Source: an uncultured Roseburia sp. (GTDB taxonomy: Bacteria > Bacillota_A > Clostridia > Lachnospirales > Lachnospiraceae). Taken from it: a stretch of 50,754 bases of DNA. A model generated the notes under the pieces. The model saw only the letters and a program-made list of their open reading frames with translations. It had not been told where the DNA came from and searched no databases. The position numbers and the translations under genes were made by a program. Where the stretch lies: the NCBI GenBank assembly GCA_900753715.1, contig CAAEAE010000021.1:1-50754 (forward strand), read 5' to 3'. The stretch's first letter is position 1; each line of letters opens with the position of its first letter. Below are positions 25,909 through 33,847 of this stretch, piece after piece.

Positions 25909-26784
25909 CTATGCTTCTTGGTCTACCTTGATGCCTTTCAGGTCAGCTTCAAGCACCTTCATGCTGCTCTTAATATCATCAAGGCTCTGTTTGACATCCT
26001 TTCCGCTGCCGGAAGTCGTTATTTTCGTCAGGTCTATCATGTCTTCCATCTCCATATCCGGTGCCTCGTTCCGTTTCTGTACGGATTTTGCCTCCTCGAT
26101 GGCTTCCTTCGTCCTCAAAATCAACGCTTCCTGCACTGCTCGTTTCTCTTCTGCAGCTTCTAACTGCTCTTCTTTTTCTTTCTTCTCATCAGAAGCATCC
26201 TTTGCCTTCTCTTCGTTCTCTTCCTGCTTCTTATCAATATTATCTACAGCATCCTCAATCAGCATGCCCTTAATATCATCGTTTGCCGCATCTAAAATCG
26301 AATCTGCCTCTTTTTCCGCATCAATCATCGGATGCGTTTTCAAACGCTCTAAGCGAATCTGCTTCACATCGCTGACATCGTCCCGCATCTGTTTGTTCGC
26401 ATCTTCGATATCCTTCCTGAACTTATTCGCCTGATCAACTAAATCCGGCCGCTCCTCCTCGGACTCCTCTATCATTTTCTGAATGTCCTTTAATTGTGCC
26501 GTCGCCTCATCACGTGCCTTGGACATCTCTGCATAATGGTCTTTTCTCGCCTGGATAGTGTCATCCACCGAGCGGTCATTTGCGAATGCATCCTTTACCA
26601 CCTGATACGCTTTTTCCTGCGCCTGTTTTTTTCTTGCTTCCACCGGGTCCTGAAGCGGCTTTAAGTTTCCGCCAAAAATCGTATTTCCGGCGCTCCTCTT
26701 TTCCTTATTATTTAAAAAAATGCCATTCTGATTTACCTGATACCCGTTTGTACTTCCACTGTTTGCATTAATTGTAACTGACAT
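25909..26784 (-). CDS. Unrecognised coiled-coil protein
   Basis: 291 residues from the ATG at 26784; an ATG at 26790 is closer to the GGGGGAA site and is also possible. The first 45 residues are Asn/Gly/Ser-rich (SVTINANSGSTNGYQVNQNG). From about 55 to 280 the protein is highly charged and predicted to be coiled coil (for example KKQEENEEKAKDASDEKKEK). There is no signal peptide, TM helix or Cys. I do not recognise it. It lies between a HAD phosphatase gene (46 bases upstream) and yitT (4 bases downstream), giving no clear functional hint. A structural or scaffold role is possible. Confidence 0.7.
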   Translation of the reverse strand: MSVTINANSGSTNGYQVNQNGIFLNNKEKRSAGNTIFGGNLKPLQDPVEARKKQAQEKAYQVVKDAFANDRSVDDTIQARKDHYAEMSKARDEATAQLKDIQKMIEESEEERPDLVDQANKFRKDIEDANKQMRDDVSDVKQIRLERLKTHPMIDAEKEADSILDAANDDIKGMLIEDAVDNIDKKQEENEEKAKDASDEKKEKEEQLEAAEEKRAVQEALILRTKEAIEEAKSVQKRNEAPDMEMEDMIDLTKITTSGSGKDVKQSLDDIKSSMKVLEADLKGIKVDQEA

Positions 26785-26830
26785 ACTCATTTCCCCCTTT
26801 AAAAGATTATCGTCAGTCTCTTGCAAAACA

Positions 26831-27550
26831 TTAACCTACAAGAAGCATCTCCTTTGCTTTGGCAAGATTCATTTCCATTAAGATGTAATCAGCCACCGGC
26901 TCACTTTTCAGTTCCGGTGAAATATTGGAATGAATGTAAAATGTAGAAAGCCCGACCTTCTCCGCACCGCCAATGTCGCACCGCATATCATTTCCAATCA
27001 TAATGGATTCTTCCGGGTTTAATCCGTGCTTTTGCATCAGAAGTTCAAAAAATTTTGGGTCCGGTTTTTTCACCCCGTACTCCGATGAAATAAAAATATC
27101 ATCAAAATATGGTGTCAGTCCCAAAAGTCTCAATTCATATTCCGTGAAAATTCCCTGTGCATTTGACAGGAGATATACTTTCCCGCCGGCATCACGAAGC
27201 CCTTTTAACAGCTCCTTCGCACCGTCATAACACTTTACATATTCCATGGACAAAATACGGAAAAACTGTCCGGTGTGAACCGCTAATTCCCGGTCTGCTG
27301 TCACACCTTTTTTTGCATAGAGTGCTTCAAACACTTCCTCGATGCGGATTTCCGGAAATGCTTCATGCGTATCCGCTTCTTTTCCAGCAACCAGCTCTCG
27401 AAAATCTGTTTTTAACTCCTCCGGTGTGTAAACAGCACCGTAAAAGCCATACAGAAACGTCATTTTTTCCCAGAAAAGCTCCGAATCCTCCTCCGTATGG
27501 ATATCCACGAGTGTGCCATATAAATCAAAGATATAATTTTTGTATTTCAT
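26831..27550 (-). CDS. HAD-superfamily hydrolase (YjjG-like)
   Basis: 239 residues. Motif I is FDLYGTLVD, motif II LLSNAQG, motif III Lys in GVKKPDP, and motif IV MIGNDMRCDI. In motif I the usual second Asp (DxDxT) is replaced by Tyr (DLYGT); this variant is seen in some HAD-IA proteins, and may alter or reduce phosphatase activity. The helical cap between motifs I and II is of the C1 type. The likely role is hydrolysis of a small phosphorylated metabolite, possibly a nucleotide. Confidence 0.85.
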   Translation of the reverse strand: MKYKNYIFDLYGTLVDIHTEEDSELFWEKMTFLYGFYGAVYTPEELKTDFRELVAGKEADTHEAFPEIRIEEVFEALYAKKGVTADRELAVHTGQFFRILSMEYVKCYDGAKELLKGLRDAGGKVYLLSNAQGIFTEYELRLLGLTPYFDDIFISSEYGVKKPDPKFFELLMQKHGLNPEESIMIGNDMRCDIGGAEKVGLSTFYIHSNISPELKSEPVADYILMEMNLAKAKEMLLVG

Positions 27551-27563
27551 AGTTTCCTCTTTT

Positions 27564-29033
27564 TTACGCCTGTTTTGTGAAAAGTATCAGTTCTTTTGTT
27601 TTCTCCTCAATTCCGGTCAGATGTGCAACGTTCTTTCCCTCTGCCTCAAGCGTCTCATTTGCATGCGCAGAAACCTCTTCAGAAATTGCAGAAATCGTCT
27701 CAATTGAATGCACAATTACTTCATTTGCAGCCTTCAGTTCTTCTACATTTGAAGTAAGGTCATTGACATCCTTCTGAATCGCAGACATATCATCCGCAAT
27801 GCGGTTAAAGCTCTCGACGGTATTTCCGGTGGCTTCCTTTTCATGATTGATTCCCTCAATCATGCCGCGGATTGCAGTTACAACCTCTTCAATCGCACTG
27901 CCGATGTCATTAATCAGGTTTGTGATATGCACCGTTGCATCCTTTGTCTGCGTTGCAAGGCCTGAAATTTCCGTTGCAACCACAGCGAATCCCCGTCCGG
28001 CATCTCCGGCACGTGCTGCTTCAATGCTGGCATTTAAAGCTAGCAGACTCGTCTGGGACGTTACTCCGCCAATCAGTTCCACAATGGAGTGCATCTGTGT
28101 GATATAAGTGTCGAGTGTTTCAAGTTTCTCTGCCATATCCGCGCCTACCGTAACGGATGTGTCAACCTCTGCCGCAAGATTTCCGATATCATTTTTTCCC
28201 TGTATCAATACCTGCATTGCCTGTTCCATGCTGTTTTGAATGGAACCGACTGCCGTGTCAACACTGGTCACTTTCTGCTTGATAGCTTCTGTCTGCTCCA
28301 GCTGCTGCTGTACAGCATTTGCCGTCTCCGTTGCACCGCTTGTCACACCCTGCATGGCTGACCTTGTCGTTTCGGATGCTTCCGATAAAAGTGCAACTTT
28401 TCTGTGAATCTCCTCAATTCCGGTCTGCATTTTCTCTGAGGTCTCAGAGATATTTGTAAGAAGTTTCTCTGTCTTAGTCTGTGCATCCTGAATCTCCGCA
28501 ATCTGTGCATCCTTATTGCGTCCGGATGTCTGTGAAGAATAAACAGAATAGATACCGGTAAGAATCACCACCAGAAGCTGAATCATTCCGGTATCGGCAT
28601 CAATAAATCCGAATTTCCCGGTCAGTCCGCCTCCGATAACAGTGATAAAATTGATAATCAGGATTCCAATTGTGATTTTGATGGAATATGCTGCATCATT
28701 GTAAATAGAAATGACGATAATCATCGGAATTACAAATGCGTAATTTGCCGGATGATTGGTGGTAAACATCATATATGTATAGGCGCAGGCAAATCCGATT
28801 GCCACAAGATGCTTAATCATTGACGTCTCATGGTCTTTTTTCCAGAAACCAAGCTCCATCAGCGGAGGAATCATCGAAAGTGCTGCTCCCAAAAGACCGA
28901 CACCGAATGCCATTCCGCTGTTTGTGATTCCCTGCATCAGGAACAAACATCCAAGCAGCATTCCCTCTACCGTATGACAAATCATTGCTGTTTTATTATT
29001 GCGCTCCGTCTCACTGATTCCATTTTTATTCAT
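27564..29033 (-). CDS. Methyl-accepting chemotaxis protein with multi-helix N-terminus
   Basis: 489 residues from the ATG at 29033, which has GAGGTGA seven bases before it; a GTG at 29039 is also in frame. Five to six TM helices fill the first 180 residues, with no large external sensor domain and no HAMP. The rest is the signalling domain with the conserved hairpin tip [25 protein letters not shown] and flanking heptad repeats. It therefore probably senses through its membrane domain. There is no C-terminal CheR/CheB tether. A chemoreceptor implies a motile organism, or one using chemotaxis-like signalling. Confidence 0.9.
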   Translation of the reverse strand: MNKNGISETERNNKTAMICHTVEGMLLGCLFLMQGITNSGMAFGVGLLGAALSMIPPLMELGFWKKDHETSMIKHLVAIGFACAYTYMMFTTNHPANYAFVIPMIIVISIYNDAAYSIKITIGILIINFITVIGGGLTGKFGFIDADTGMIQLLVVILTGIYSVYSSQTSGRNKDAQIAEIQDAQTKTEKLLTNISETSEKMQTGIEEIHRKVALLSEASETTRSAMQGVTSGATETANAVQQQLEQTEAIKQKVTSVDTAVGSIQNSMEQAMQVLIQGKNDIGNLAAEVDTSVTVGADMAEKLETLDTYITQMHSIVELIGGVTSQTSLLALNASIEAARAGDAGRGFAVVATEISGLATQTKDATVHITNLINDIGSAIEEVVTAIRGMIEGINHEKEATGNTVESFNRIADDMSAIQKDVNDLTSNVEELKAANEVIVHSIETISAISEEVSAHANETLEAEGKNVAHLTGIEEKTKELILFTKQA

Positions 29034-29112
29034 ACGCACTTCACCTCATTTTCATCCGTTAAAAAACTCCTCTTTCAATCTATCATTTTTTTTCTTAAGA
29101 TTCAAGTATTTC

Positions 29113-29853
29113 TCATGATTCAAGCTCCTGCCGCATCCGAAGCAGCAATTTTTTCTCCGCACGGCTGACCTGCACCTGCGTCATGTGAAGCGCTACAGCC
29201 GCCTCGCTCTGCGTTCTGCCCTCAAAATAGCGCAGCGTAATCAGTTTCTGTTCTGCCTCTGAAAGGTGTTCCATCACCTGTTCAATCAGCATCTGGTTTA
29301 ACACAGCTTCCTTTTCCGGCTCCTCCCTGTAATCAGTGCCGACTTTTCCGCCAAGTTTATCAATCAGGCACAGTTCTTCCCCATCTTTTCCCGCAACCGG
29401 TTGATAAATCGACTCCACCTCCCGGTTTGCCTCAAGTGCAAGGACAATGTCCTCCACCGGAAGTTCCGTCGCCGCTGCCACCTCCATCAGTGTCGGTTCC
29501 CGCCCGAGTTCCCCTGAAAGCCACTCGCGTGCACGACTGACCTTGCAGCCGTTTTCCTTTAGGCTGCGGCTGATTTTTACCATCCCGTCATCCCTTAAAA
29601 AGCGCCTGATTTCCCCGGTAATCATTGGTACTGCATATGTAGAAAATGCTACCTGCAAAGAAAGGTCAAATTTATCGATTGCCTTCATCAATCCGATACA
29701 GCCAATCTGAAACAGTTCTTCCCTGTCATGTCCTCGGTTCTCAAAACGCCTTGTCACCAGATGCACCAGTCCTAAATTCTCGGACACCAGCCTGTCCCTC
29801 GCACTTTTATCCCCCTCGTGTGCCTGCCTGATTAATTCAGCAAAACGGTCCAT
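29113..29853 (-). CDS. sigF: RNA polymerase sigma factor SigF (forespore)
   Basis: 246 residues from the ATG at 29853, 4 bases after the spoIIAB stop. Region 2 is present (EELFQIGCIGLMKAIDKFDLS and FSTYAVPMITGEIRRFLRDDG), then region 3 with EWLSGELGREPTLMEVAAAT, then region 4 (ITLRYFEGRTQSEAAVALHMTQVQVSRAEKKLL). Sequence and operon position identify SigF, the first forespore-specific sigma factor. It is held inactive by SpoIIAB until SpoIIAA is dephosphorylated. Confidence 0.95.
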   Translation of the reverse strand: MDRFAELIRQAHEGDKSARDRLVSENLGLVHLVTRRFENRGHDREELFQIGCIGLMKAIDKFDLSLQVAFSTYAVPMITGEIRRFLRDDGMVKISRSLKENGCKVSRAREWLSGELGREPTLMEVAAATELPVEDIVLALEANREVESIYQPVAGKDGEELCLIDKLGGKVGTDYREEPEKEAVLNQMLIEQVMEHLSEAEQKLITLRYFEGRTQSEAAVALHMTQVQVSRAEKKLLLRMRQELES

Positions 29854-29857
29854 TCTG

Positions 29858-30313
29858 TCATCCTTCCTGCGCACCTATTTTCTTGCTCATCACCACCCTT
29901 GTCCCCTCGCCCGGCTTCGAGAACACCTCCACGCTGTCCATGAATGCCTCCATAAACGCAAATCCCATTCCAGAGCGCTCAAGTTCCGGTCGTGTCGTAA
30001 AAAAAGGCTCTCTCGCCTTTGCAATGTCCGAAATTCCCTTCCCCTTATCCTCCACCATAATTTCAATGTCATTTCCACTCATCCGGCAGGATACATACAC
30101 CTTGTCCTCAGGCGTTTCATAGGCGTGGATAATGGCGTTTGTCACAGCCTCCGACACCGCGGTCTTGATATCGGATATCTCACTTAACGTCGGATTCTTT
30201 TCTGCGATAAAGGCAGCCACCGCCAGCCTTGCAAATCCCTCGTTCACAGAACGTGCATCAAAACTTAAATTCATTTCATTTCTGTTGTGCCTGTCCGTAT
30301 AACTATTCTGCAT
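29858..30313 (-). CDS. spoIIAB: Anti-sigma F factor SpoIIAB
   Basis: 151 residues from the ATG at 30313 (MQNSYTDRHNRNEMNLSFDA), with GGAG six bases upstream; the ATG at 30325 is next to a poorer site. The GHKL kinase motifs are present: N box SEAVTNAIIHAYE, G1 box VEDKGKGI, and G2 box ERSGMGFAFM. SpoIIAB binds and inhibits SigF and phosphorylates SpoIIAA. It starts 19 bases after spoIIAA. Confidence 0.95.
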   Translation of the reverse strand: MQNSYTDRHNRNEMNLSFDARSVNEGFARLAVAAFIAEKNPTLSEISDIKTAVSEAVTNAIIHAYETPEDKVYVSCRMSGNDIEIMVEDKGKGISDIAKAREPFFTTRPELERSGMGFAFMEAFMDSVEVFSKPGEGTRVVMSKKIGAQEG

Positions 30314-30332
30314 ATCTGTCTCCATTCTCTTT

Positions 30333-30638
30333 CTATATTGTTCTGATAATCTTGTGAAGTCCTGATATCGTAAAGATTTTCTGAACTCTTTCATTCAGAT
30401 TCTGTGCCACAACTTCGCCGCCGAAATATCCCATATTCCGGCATCTGCCAATAATGACTCCGATTCCTGAACTGTCCATAAATTCCGTCTGTGAAAAATC
30501 AAAGACCAGTTGTCTGATCTGATAATTTTCAATCAGAAGGTCTGTCTGCGCCCGCAGCTTCCCCGCCTCGTGATGGTCGAGTTCCCGCGGCATAAACACG
30601 CGCAGGCTCCCATCCCTGATTTCATACTGATTGTCCAT
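30333..30638 (-). CDS. spoIIAA: Anti-sigma F factor antagonist SpoIIAA
   Basis: 101 residues of STAS-domain type. FMDSSGIGVIIGRCRNM holds the Ser that SpoIIAB phosphorylates and SpoIIE dephosphorylates. It is the first gene of the spoIIA operon, preceded by a GGAGAGG site. A terminator hairpin separates it from the TPR gene upstream, so it needs its own promoter; I could not identify a clear sigma-H element in the 66 bases between. Confidence 0.95.
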   Translation of the reverse strand: MDNQYEIRDGSLRVFMPRELDHHEAGKLRAQTDLLIENYQIRQLVFDFSQTEFMDSSGIGVIIGRCRNMGYFGGEVVAQNLNERVQKIFTISGLHKIIRTI

Positions 30639-30671
30639 ATACCTCTCCTTTCTTTATTTTTATGCAACAAA

Positions 30672-30697
30672 AAAGACGCCCATTGTTTGACGTCTTT
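30672..30697 (-). terminator. Terminator between the TPR gene and spoIIA
   Basis: AAAGACG and CGTCTTT form a 7-bp stem around a 12-base loop, followed by further Ts on the minus strand. Confidence 0.65.
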
Positions 30698-30704
30698 CGT
30701 GTTT

Positions 30705-32087
30705 TTATTGCTGCTGCTCTTCCTGCGGCTGTTGCGCTTCCTGTGTCTGCTGCGCTTCCTGTGTCTGCTGTACCGCTGCTGTTGTATCAGAGAGCACTCC
30801 CTGCGAGATTGCCGCCCGCTCCGTTCCCGGATAAAGTGTAACAAACCGCTCATATAACGGTCTTGCTGTCTCGGTGTCTCCCTTCTTCTGGTATGCCTGT
30901 GCAAGATAAAACAGCGCATTTCCGTTGTCGTAGCTTTCGTCCGCATCCACCACTTTCTGCAAATCTGTAGTCGCGGTCTCATAGTCTGCCTGCGTATATG
31001 CTGTATAGCCGCTTTCATAAAGAGCCTGCATGGATTCTTCATCTACACCGGTAGTAATTGTTTCATAAATCGCCTTGGCATCTGTGCTCAAGTCATCCGC
31101 ATTAACTTTCTCAAGCGCTTTTTGGGCTTCCTCTGTCTGCTTGCCAACATAGGCCGTATATGCATTCAAAAGTGCATCGTAGCTCTTTAACTTATCTTCT
31201 GCTGCCGCCCCGTCTGTCTTGGCAGTCTCAATCTGCGTCTGTAACTCCTCAATCTGGGACTCTAACGATGTAATCGTCTGATTCTTCGATGAAATATTAC
31301 TATTTGCCTCCAGCACTTTCGCATTTGCCTGATTCTGTATCTGCTGTCTGACTCCCGGCACGACCAAAAACCAGGTGATTGCCACACCGATGGCGACTCC
31401 GATAACCAGATTCAGAATTGTTCCGAAAACGGATGTCTCTTTCAGATACCGTGGCTGTATGATTGTCTCATTTCCACTCTGGAATGAAATCTGTTCTTCT
31501 TTTTTCGCTTTCTTTCCACTCGTGCTATCGTGCAGTGCCTGGTTTACCTCTTTCATGTAACGCATGGTCACCGTGTTATTCGTGTCAATCTTGCTGGCAT
31601 TCCGCAAGGATTTCTTCGCCAGGTCGTATTTCCCTTCCTGCAGATATAAAAGCGCCAGAAGCTGATGTCCGCTGACTAACTTCGGGTTTAAGGAAAGCAC
31701 TTTCTTTAACTGTATAATCGCAAGGTCTCTGCTGTTTTGTCTGCAATATAAAAGTGCCTGGTTATATTTCTTGATGGTCTGGTTAATCGTCTCTAACCTT
31801 CCCTGGTTGCTCTGAATCTCGTCGAGATAGTGGCTGGCAATATTGTCATCCGGCTTATAATTCTTGCTGATGACCCACTCTGTCAGTGCCTCCACAACCT
31901 CGCCCATCTCAAAATAGACCAGACCGAGCAGATTTCTTGCATCTGTATTCATTTTATTGAACCGCAGGCTTACCGTCAGACTTTCCACTGCTCCGGAAAG
32001 ATTGCGCACCTCCGCCTTTGCCAGACCATCGTTATACCACTGGTTTGATGCCCTGATAATCTTCTCATATATCGTCTTAGCGCTCAT
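30705..32087 (-). CDS. TPR-repeat membrane protein
   Basis: 460 residues. An N-terminal cytoplasmic block has several TPR-like helix pairs (for example LAIIQLKKVLSLNPKLVSGHQLLALLY). One TM helix lies at about 224-246 (TILNLVIGVAIGVAITWFLVV), then a coiled coil (NQTITSLESQIEELQTQIE), then a second TPR block (GYTAYTQADYETATTDLQKVV...ALFYLAQAYQKKGD). The C-terminus is Gln-rich with a short repeat. It is a typical scaffold layout with TPRs on both sides of the membrane. Its start overlaps a 48-residue small gene. Position next to spoIIA suggests but does not show a link to sporulation or division. Confidence 0.85.
   Translation of the reverse strand: MSAKTIYEKIIRASNQWYNDGLAKAEVRNLSGAVESLTVSLRFNKMNTDARNLLGLVYFEMGEVVEALTEWVISKNYKPDDNIASHYLDEIQSNQGRLETINQTIKKYNQALLYCRQNSRDLAIIQLKKVLSLNPKLVSGHQLLALLYLQEGKYDLAKKSLRNASKIDTNNTVTMRYMKEVNQALHDSTSGKKAKKEEQISFQSGNETIIQPRYLKETSVFGTILNLVIGVAIGVAITWFLVVPGVRQQIQNQANAKVLEANSNISSKNQTITSLESQIEELQTQIETAKTDGAAAEDKLKSYDALLNAYTAYVGKQTEEAQKALEKVNADDLSTDAKAIYETITTGVDEESMQALYESGYTAYTQADYETATTDLQKVVDADESYDNGNALFYLAQAYQKKGDTETARPLYERFVTLYPGTERAAISQGVLSDTTAAVQQTQEAQQTQEAQQPQEEQQQ
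30733..30768. repeat. 18-bp tandem duplication in the TPR gene
   Basis: Two perfect copies of TGCGCTTCCTGTGTCTGC, coding for the repeated QQTQEA in the Gln-rich tail. It probably varies in copy number between strains. Confidence 0.8.
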
Positions 32088-32223
32088 TCCGCTTCATCTC
32101 CTGCATCATTTCCTGTAAAATATCTGTCATGTCTGTCAGCTCACGATTATAAATTGCCTGCTCTGCCTCTTCGACTTCTAAGCTCGGCTTGAAATTTTTT
32201 AATTCTTCTTCAAAATTTATCAT
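32077..32223 (-). CDS. 48-residue small acidic protein upstream of the TPR gene
   Basis: ATG at 32223 opens 48 codons beginning MINFEEELKNFKPSLEVEEA and ending EMMQEMKRNER. The stop overlaps the TPR gene start by 11 bases in another frame, the usual sign of translational coupling. An AAAAGGG site lies about 11 bases before the ATG. The sequence is helical and acidic, without a TM segment. It is probably a real small gene co-expressed with the TPR protein; function unknown, possibly a binding partner. Confidence 0.65.
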   Translation of the reverse strand: MINFEEELKNFKPSLEVEEAEQAIYNRELTDMTDILQEMMQEMKRNER

Positions 32224-32252
32224 CTTAAAACATCCCTTTTCTATATCAAAAA

Positions 32253-32298
32253 AGCACCACTATATTATTTACTTTTTCCATTATAATATAGTGGCGCT
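32253..32298 (-). terminator. Terminator after the FapA-family gene
   Basis: Arms around CCACTATATTAT and ATAATATAGTGG pair over about 16 bases, followed by TTTTTT on the minus strand. It lies 59 bases after the FapA stop. Confidence 0.8.
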
Positions 32299-32356
32299 AA
32301 TAATCAAGTAATTTTGTATGAAGTTTTTTTACAAAATCCGCTACTTTTCGCCGAAG

Positions 32357-33754
32357 CTACTCACCTTCACGATAGCAGGGTCTTGTCGCAATTTTGTCCG
32401 GCAGCTTATAAAATTCCACACCTCCTGCTACATTGCGCAACGGGAATTTCAACTCTCCCATATTAATGCAGACGCCCGGATAAACTGCCTTCCAGACTGC
32501 AACAACCGCGCCCCTCGCACGTTCTGTAAAGCCACGAAGCTTCTGAAGTTCTGCCTCGTAGTTTGCCACCAGTGCCGTATCTTTGATGCGCACACGAAGC
32601 AGTGCCATTCTTCTCGGATCCTGGTCAACCTTCATGCCGCGTTCTTTCTCAAGGATATCAAATTGTTTGAGTCCGTCTTCTACTTTCCTGATGTTTTCCT
32701 TGCAGCCTGCAATCTGTTTCTCTAAGGTTGCAATCTGCCCATAGATATCCTTGCCGGCACCTACCACAATTTCGGTCTTCTTCTCTGCGTTGTTTCCGAT
32801 AACAGAAGCTTCAATGCCCTGCAATGCCCTCGTCGTACCACCGATGATACATCCCTTCGGTCCATGTACGCGAATCTTTCCCTCGCAGTTCACATCACAC
32901 TCCATTAACACATCAAGCTCCATGTCCCCGGCACATTCGATTTTGGTAAATTCAAAAAACTTTGCGGTAATGTTCCCCTTCGTCCGGATGACAGCCTTAT
33001 TTCCACCCATCATACCGCTTCGTAAGATAACATCTTTCCCGGCTTCAATCGTACAGGATTCCACAACACCATCAACTGTAACAGTTCCACTTGCTTTGAT
33101 AACAAGTCCTGCTTCCACACCACCATGAATGACGACGTCTCCATGGAAATCAATATTTCCCCCGGTCAATTCAGCGTTGCCAAACAGCTCATGCACCGGA
33201 AGAATTACAATCCTGCCGTTCTGCATCTCGATTTTACCATCCATCGTTGCAGTATAGGTCAGATTGTCATTCATTCGCTCAAAGCCTTTTCCTTTGATAG
33301 GAGACTGTTCCTTACCACGCTTGGCAATCTGTGTCTTACCCTTGACCGTAGTTCCGTCTTCGCCGGCAACCGCCGGGTGGTAAATGGCAATTACCTGCCC
33401 CTTTACCACAGATTCGATGGAATGTACGGTCCAGTAATCTACAGAACCATCTGGAAGTTCCTTCGGTTTTTTATCAAAGTTGGCATCAAAATTATAATCG
33501 TAGTATCCATCCGTTCCATCTTTTGACGGTGTTCCCTGCGCAACGGTAATCTCCCTGTCGTAAAGCTTCTCGTCAATGATTCGCTTTAGTACATCCTGAT
33601 TGATTCCATAAACAACCCCTTTGCCTGCAAGCGCTTCCTGCAGCATCGCAACGGTATAGGTCTCTCCCTCCCCCGGAGTGGCAAGTTCAATGTATGCTTC
33701 CATCTCGTCATATGAAATTCGGACTAACGGCATTACTTTCGTAGTTTCCGGCAT
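32357..33754 (-). CDS. FapA-family (DUF342) protein
   Basis: 465 residues from the ATG at 33754, with GGGGGAG 7 bases before it. The N-terminal part (to about 165) is the FapA N-domain, ending near VVKGQVIAIYHPAVAGEDGTTVKGK. The middle is a parallel beta-helix of short repeats (GGNIDFHGDVVIHGGVEAGLVIKASGTVTVDGVVESC, in pieces such as GDVVIHGGVEAG). A coiled coil (IATLEKQIAGCKENIRKVEDGL) and a small C-terminal domain follow. FapA proteins are linked to polymer-forming surface or cytoskeletal functions; the role here is not shown. It has its own promoter and terminator. Confidence 0.88.
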   Translation of the reverse strand: MPETTKVMPLVRISYDEMEAYIELATPGEGETYTVAMLQEALAGKGVVYGINQDVLKRIIDEKLYDREITVAQGTPSKDGTDGYYDYNFDANFDKKPKELPDGSVDYWTVHSIESVVKGQVIAIYHPAVAGEDGTTVKGKTQIAKRGKEQSPIKGKGFERMNDNLTYTATMDGKIEMQNGRIVILPVHELFGNAELTGGNIDFHGDVVIHGGVEAGLVIKASGTVTVDGVVESCTIEAGKDVILRSGMMGGNKAVIRTKGNITAKFFEFTKIECAGDMELDVLMECDVNCEGKIRVHGPKGCIIGGTTRALQGIEASVIGNNAEKKTEIVVGAGKDIYGQIATLEKQIAGCKENIRKVEDGLKQFDILEKERGMKVDQDPRRMALLRVRIKDTALVANYEAELQKLRGFTERARGAVVAVWKAVYPGVCINMGELKFPLRNVAGGVEFYKLPDKIATRPCYREGE

Positions 33755-33808
33755 CTGGCTGCTCCCCCAATTCCATTCTACTAGCATTCCTCAATAACTT
33801 CTACCTTT

Positions 33809-33837
33809 ATCATACTAGCACATCGCCACTTTTTCAA
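33809..33837 (-). promoter_or_regulatory. Vegetative promoter of the FapA-family gene
   Basis: TTGAAA (33837-33832), 17 bases, then TATGAT (33814-33809) on the minus strand, 55 bases before the chosen start codon. Confidence 0.7.
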
Positions 33838-33847
33838 GCATTACCTT

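Noticed and set aside
25928..26434. 168-residue plus-strand frame rich in Ser and Phe
   Set aside because: Antisense of the coiled-coil gene; composition is the complement of Glu/Lys-rich codons.
30733..30768. Short tandem repeat as a CRISPR-like or regulatory array
   Set aside because: Two adjacent coding copies without spacers, within the Gln-rich tail.
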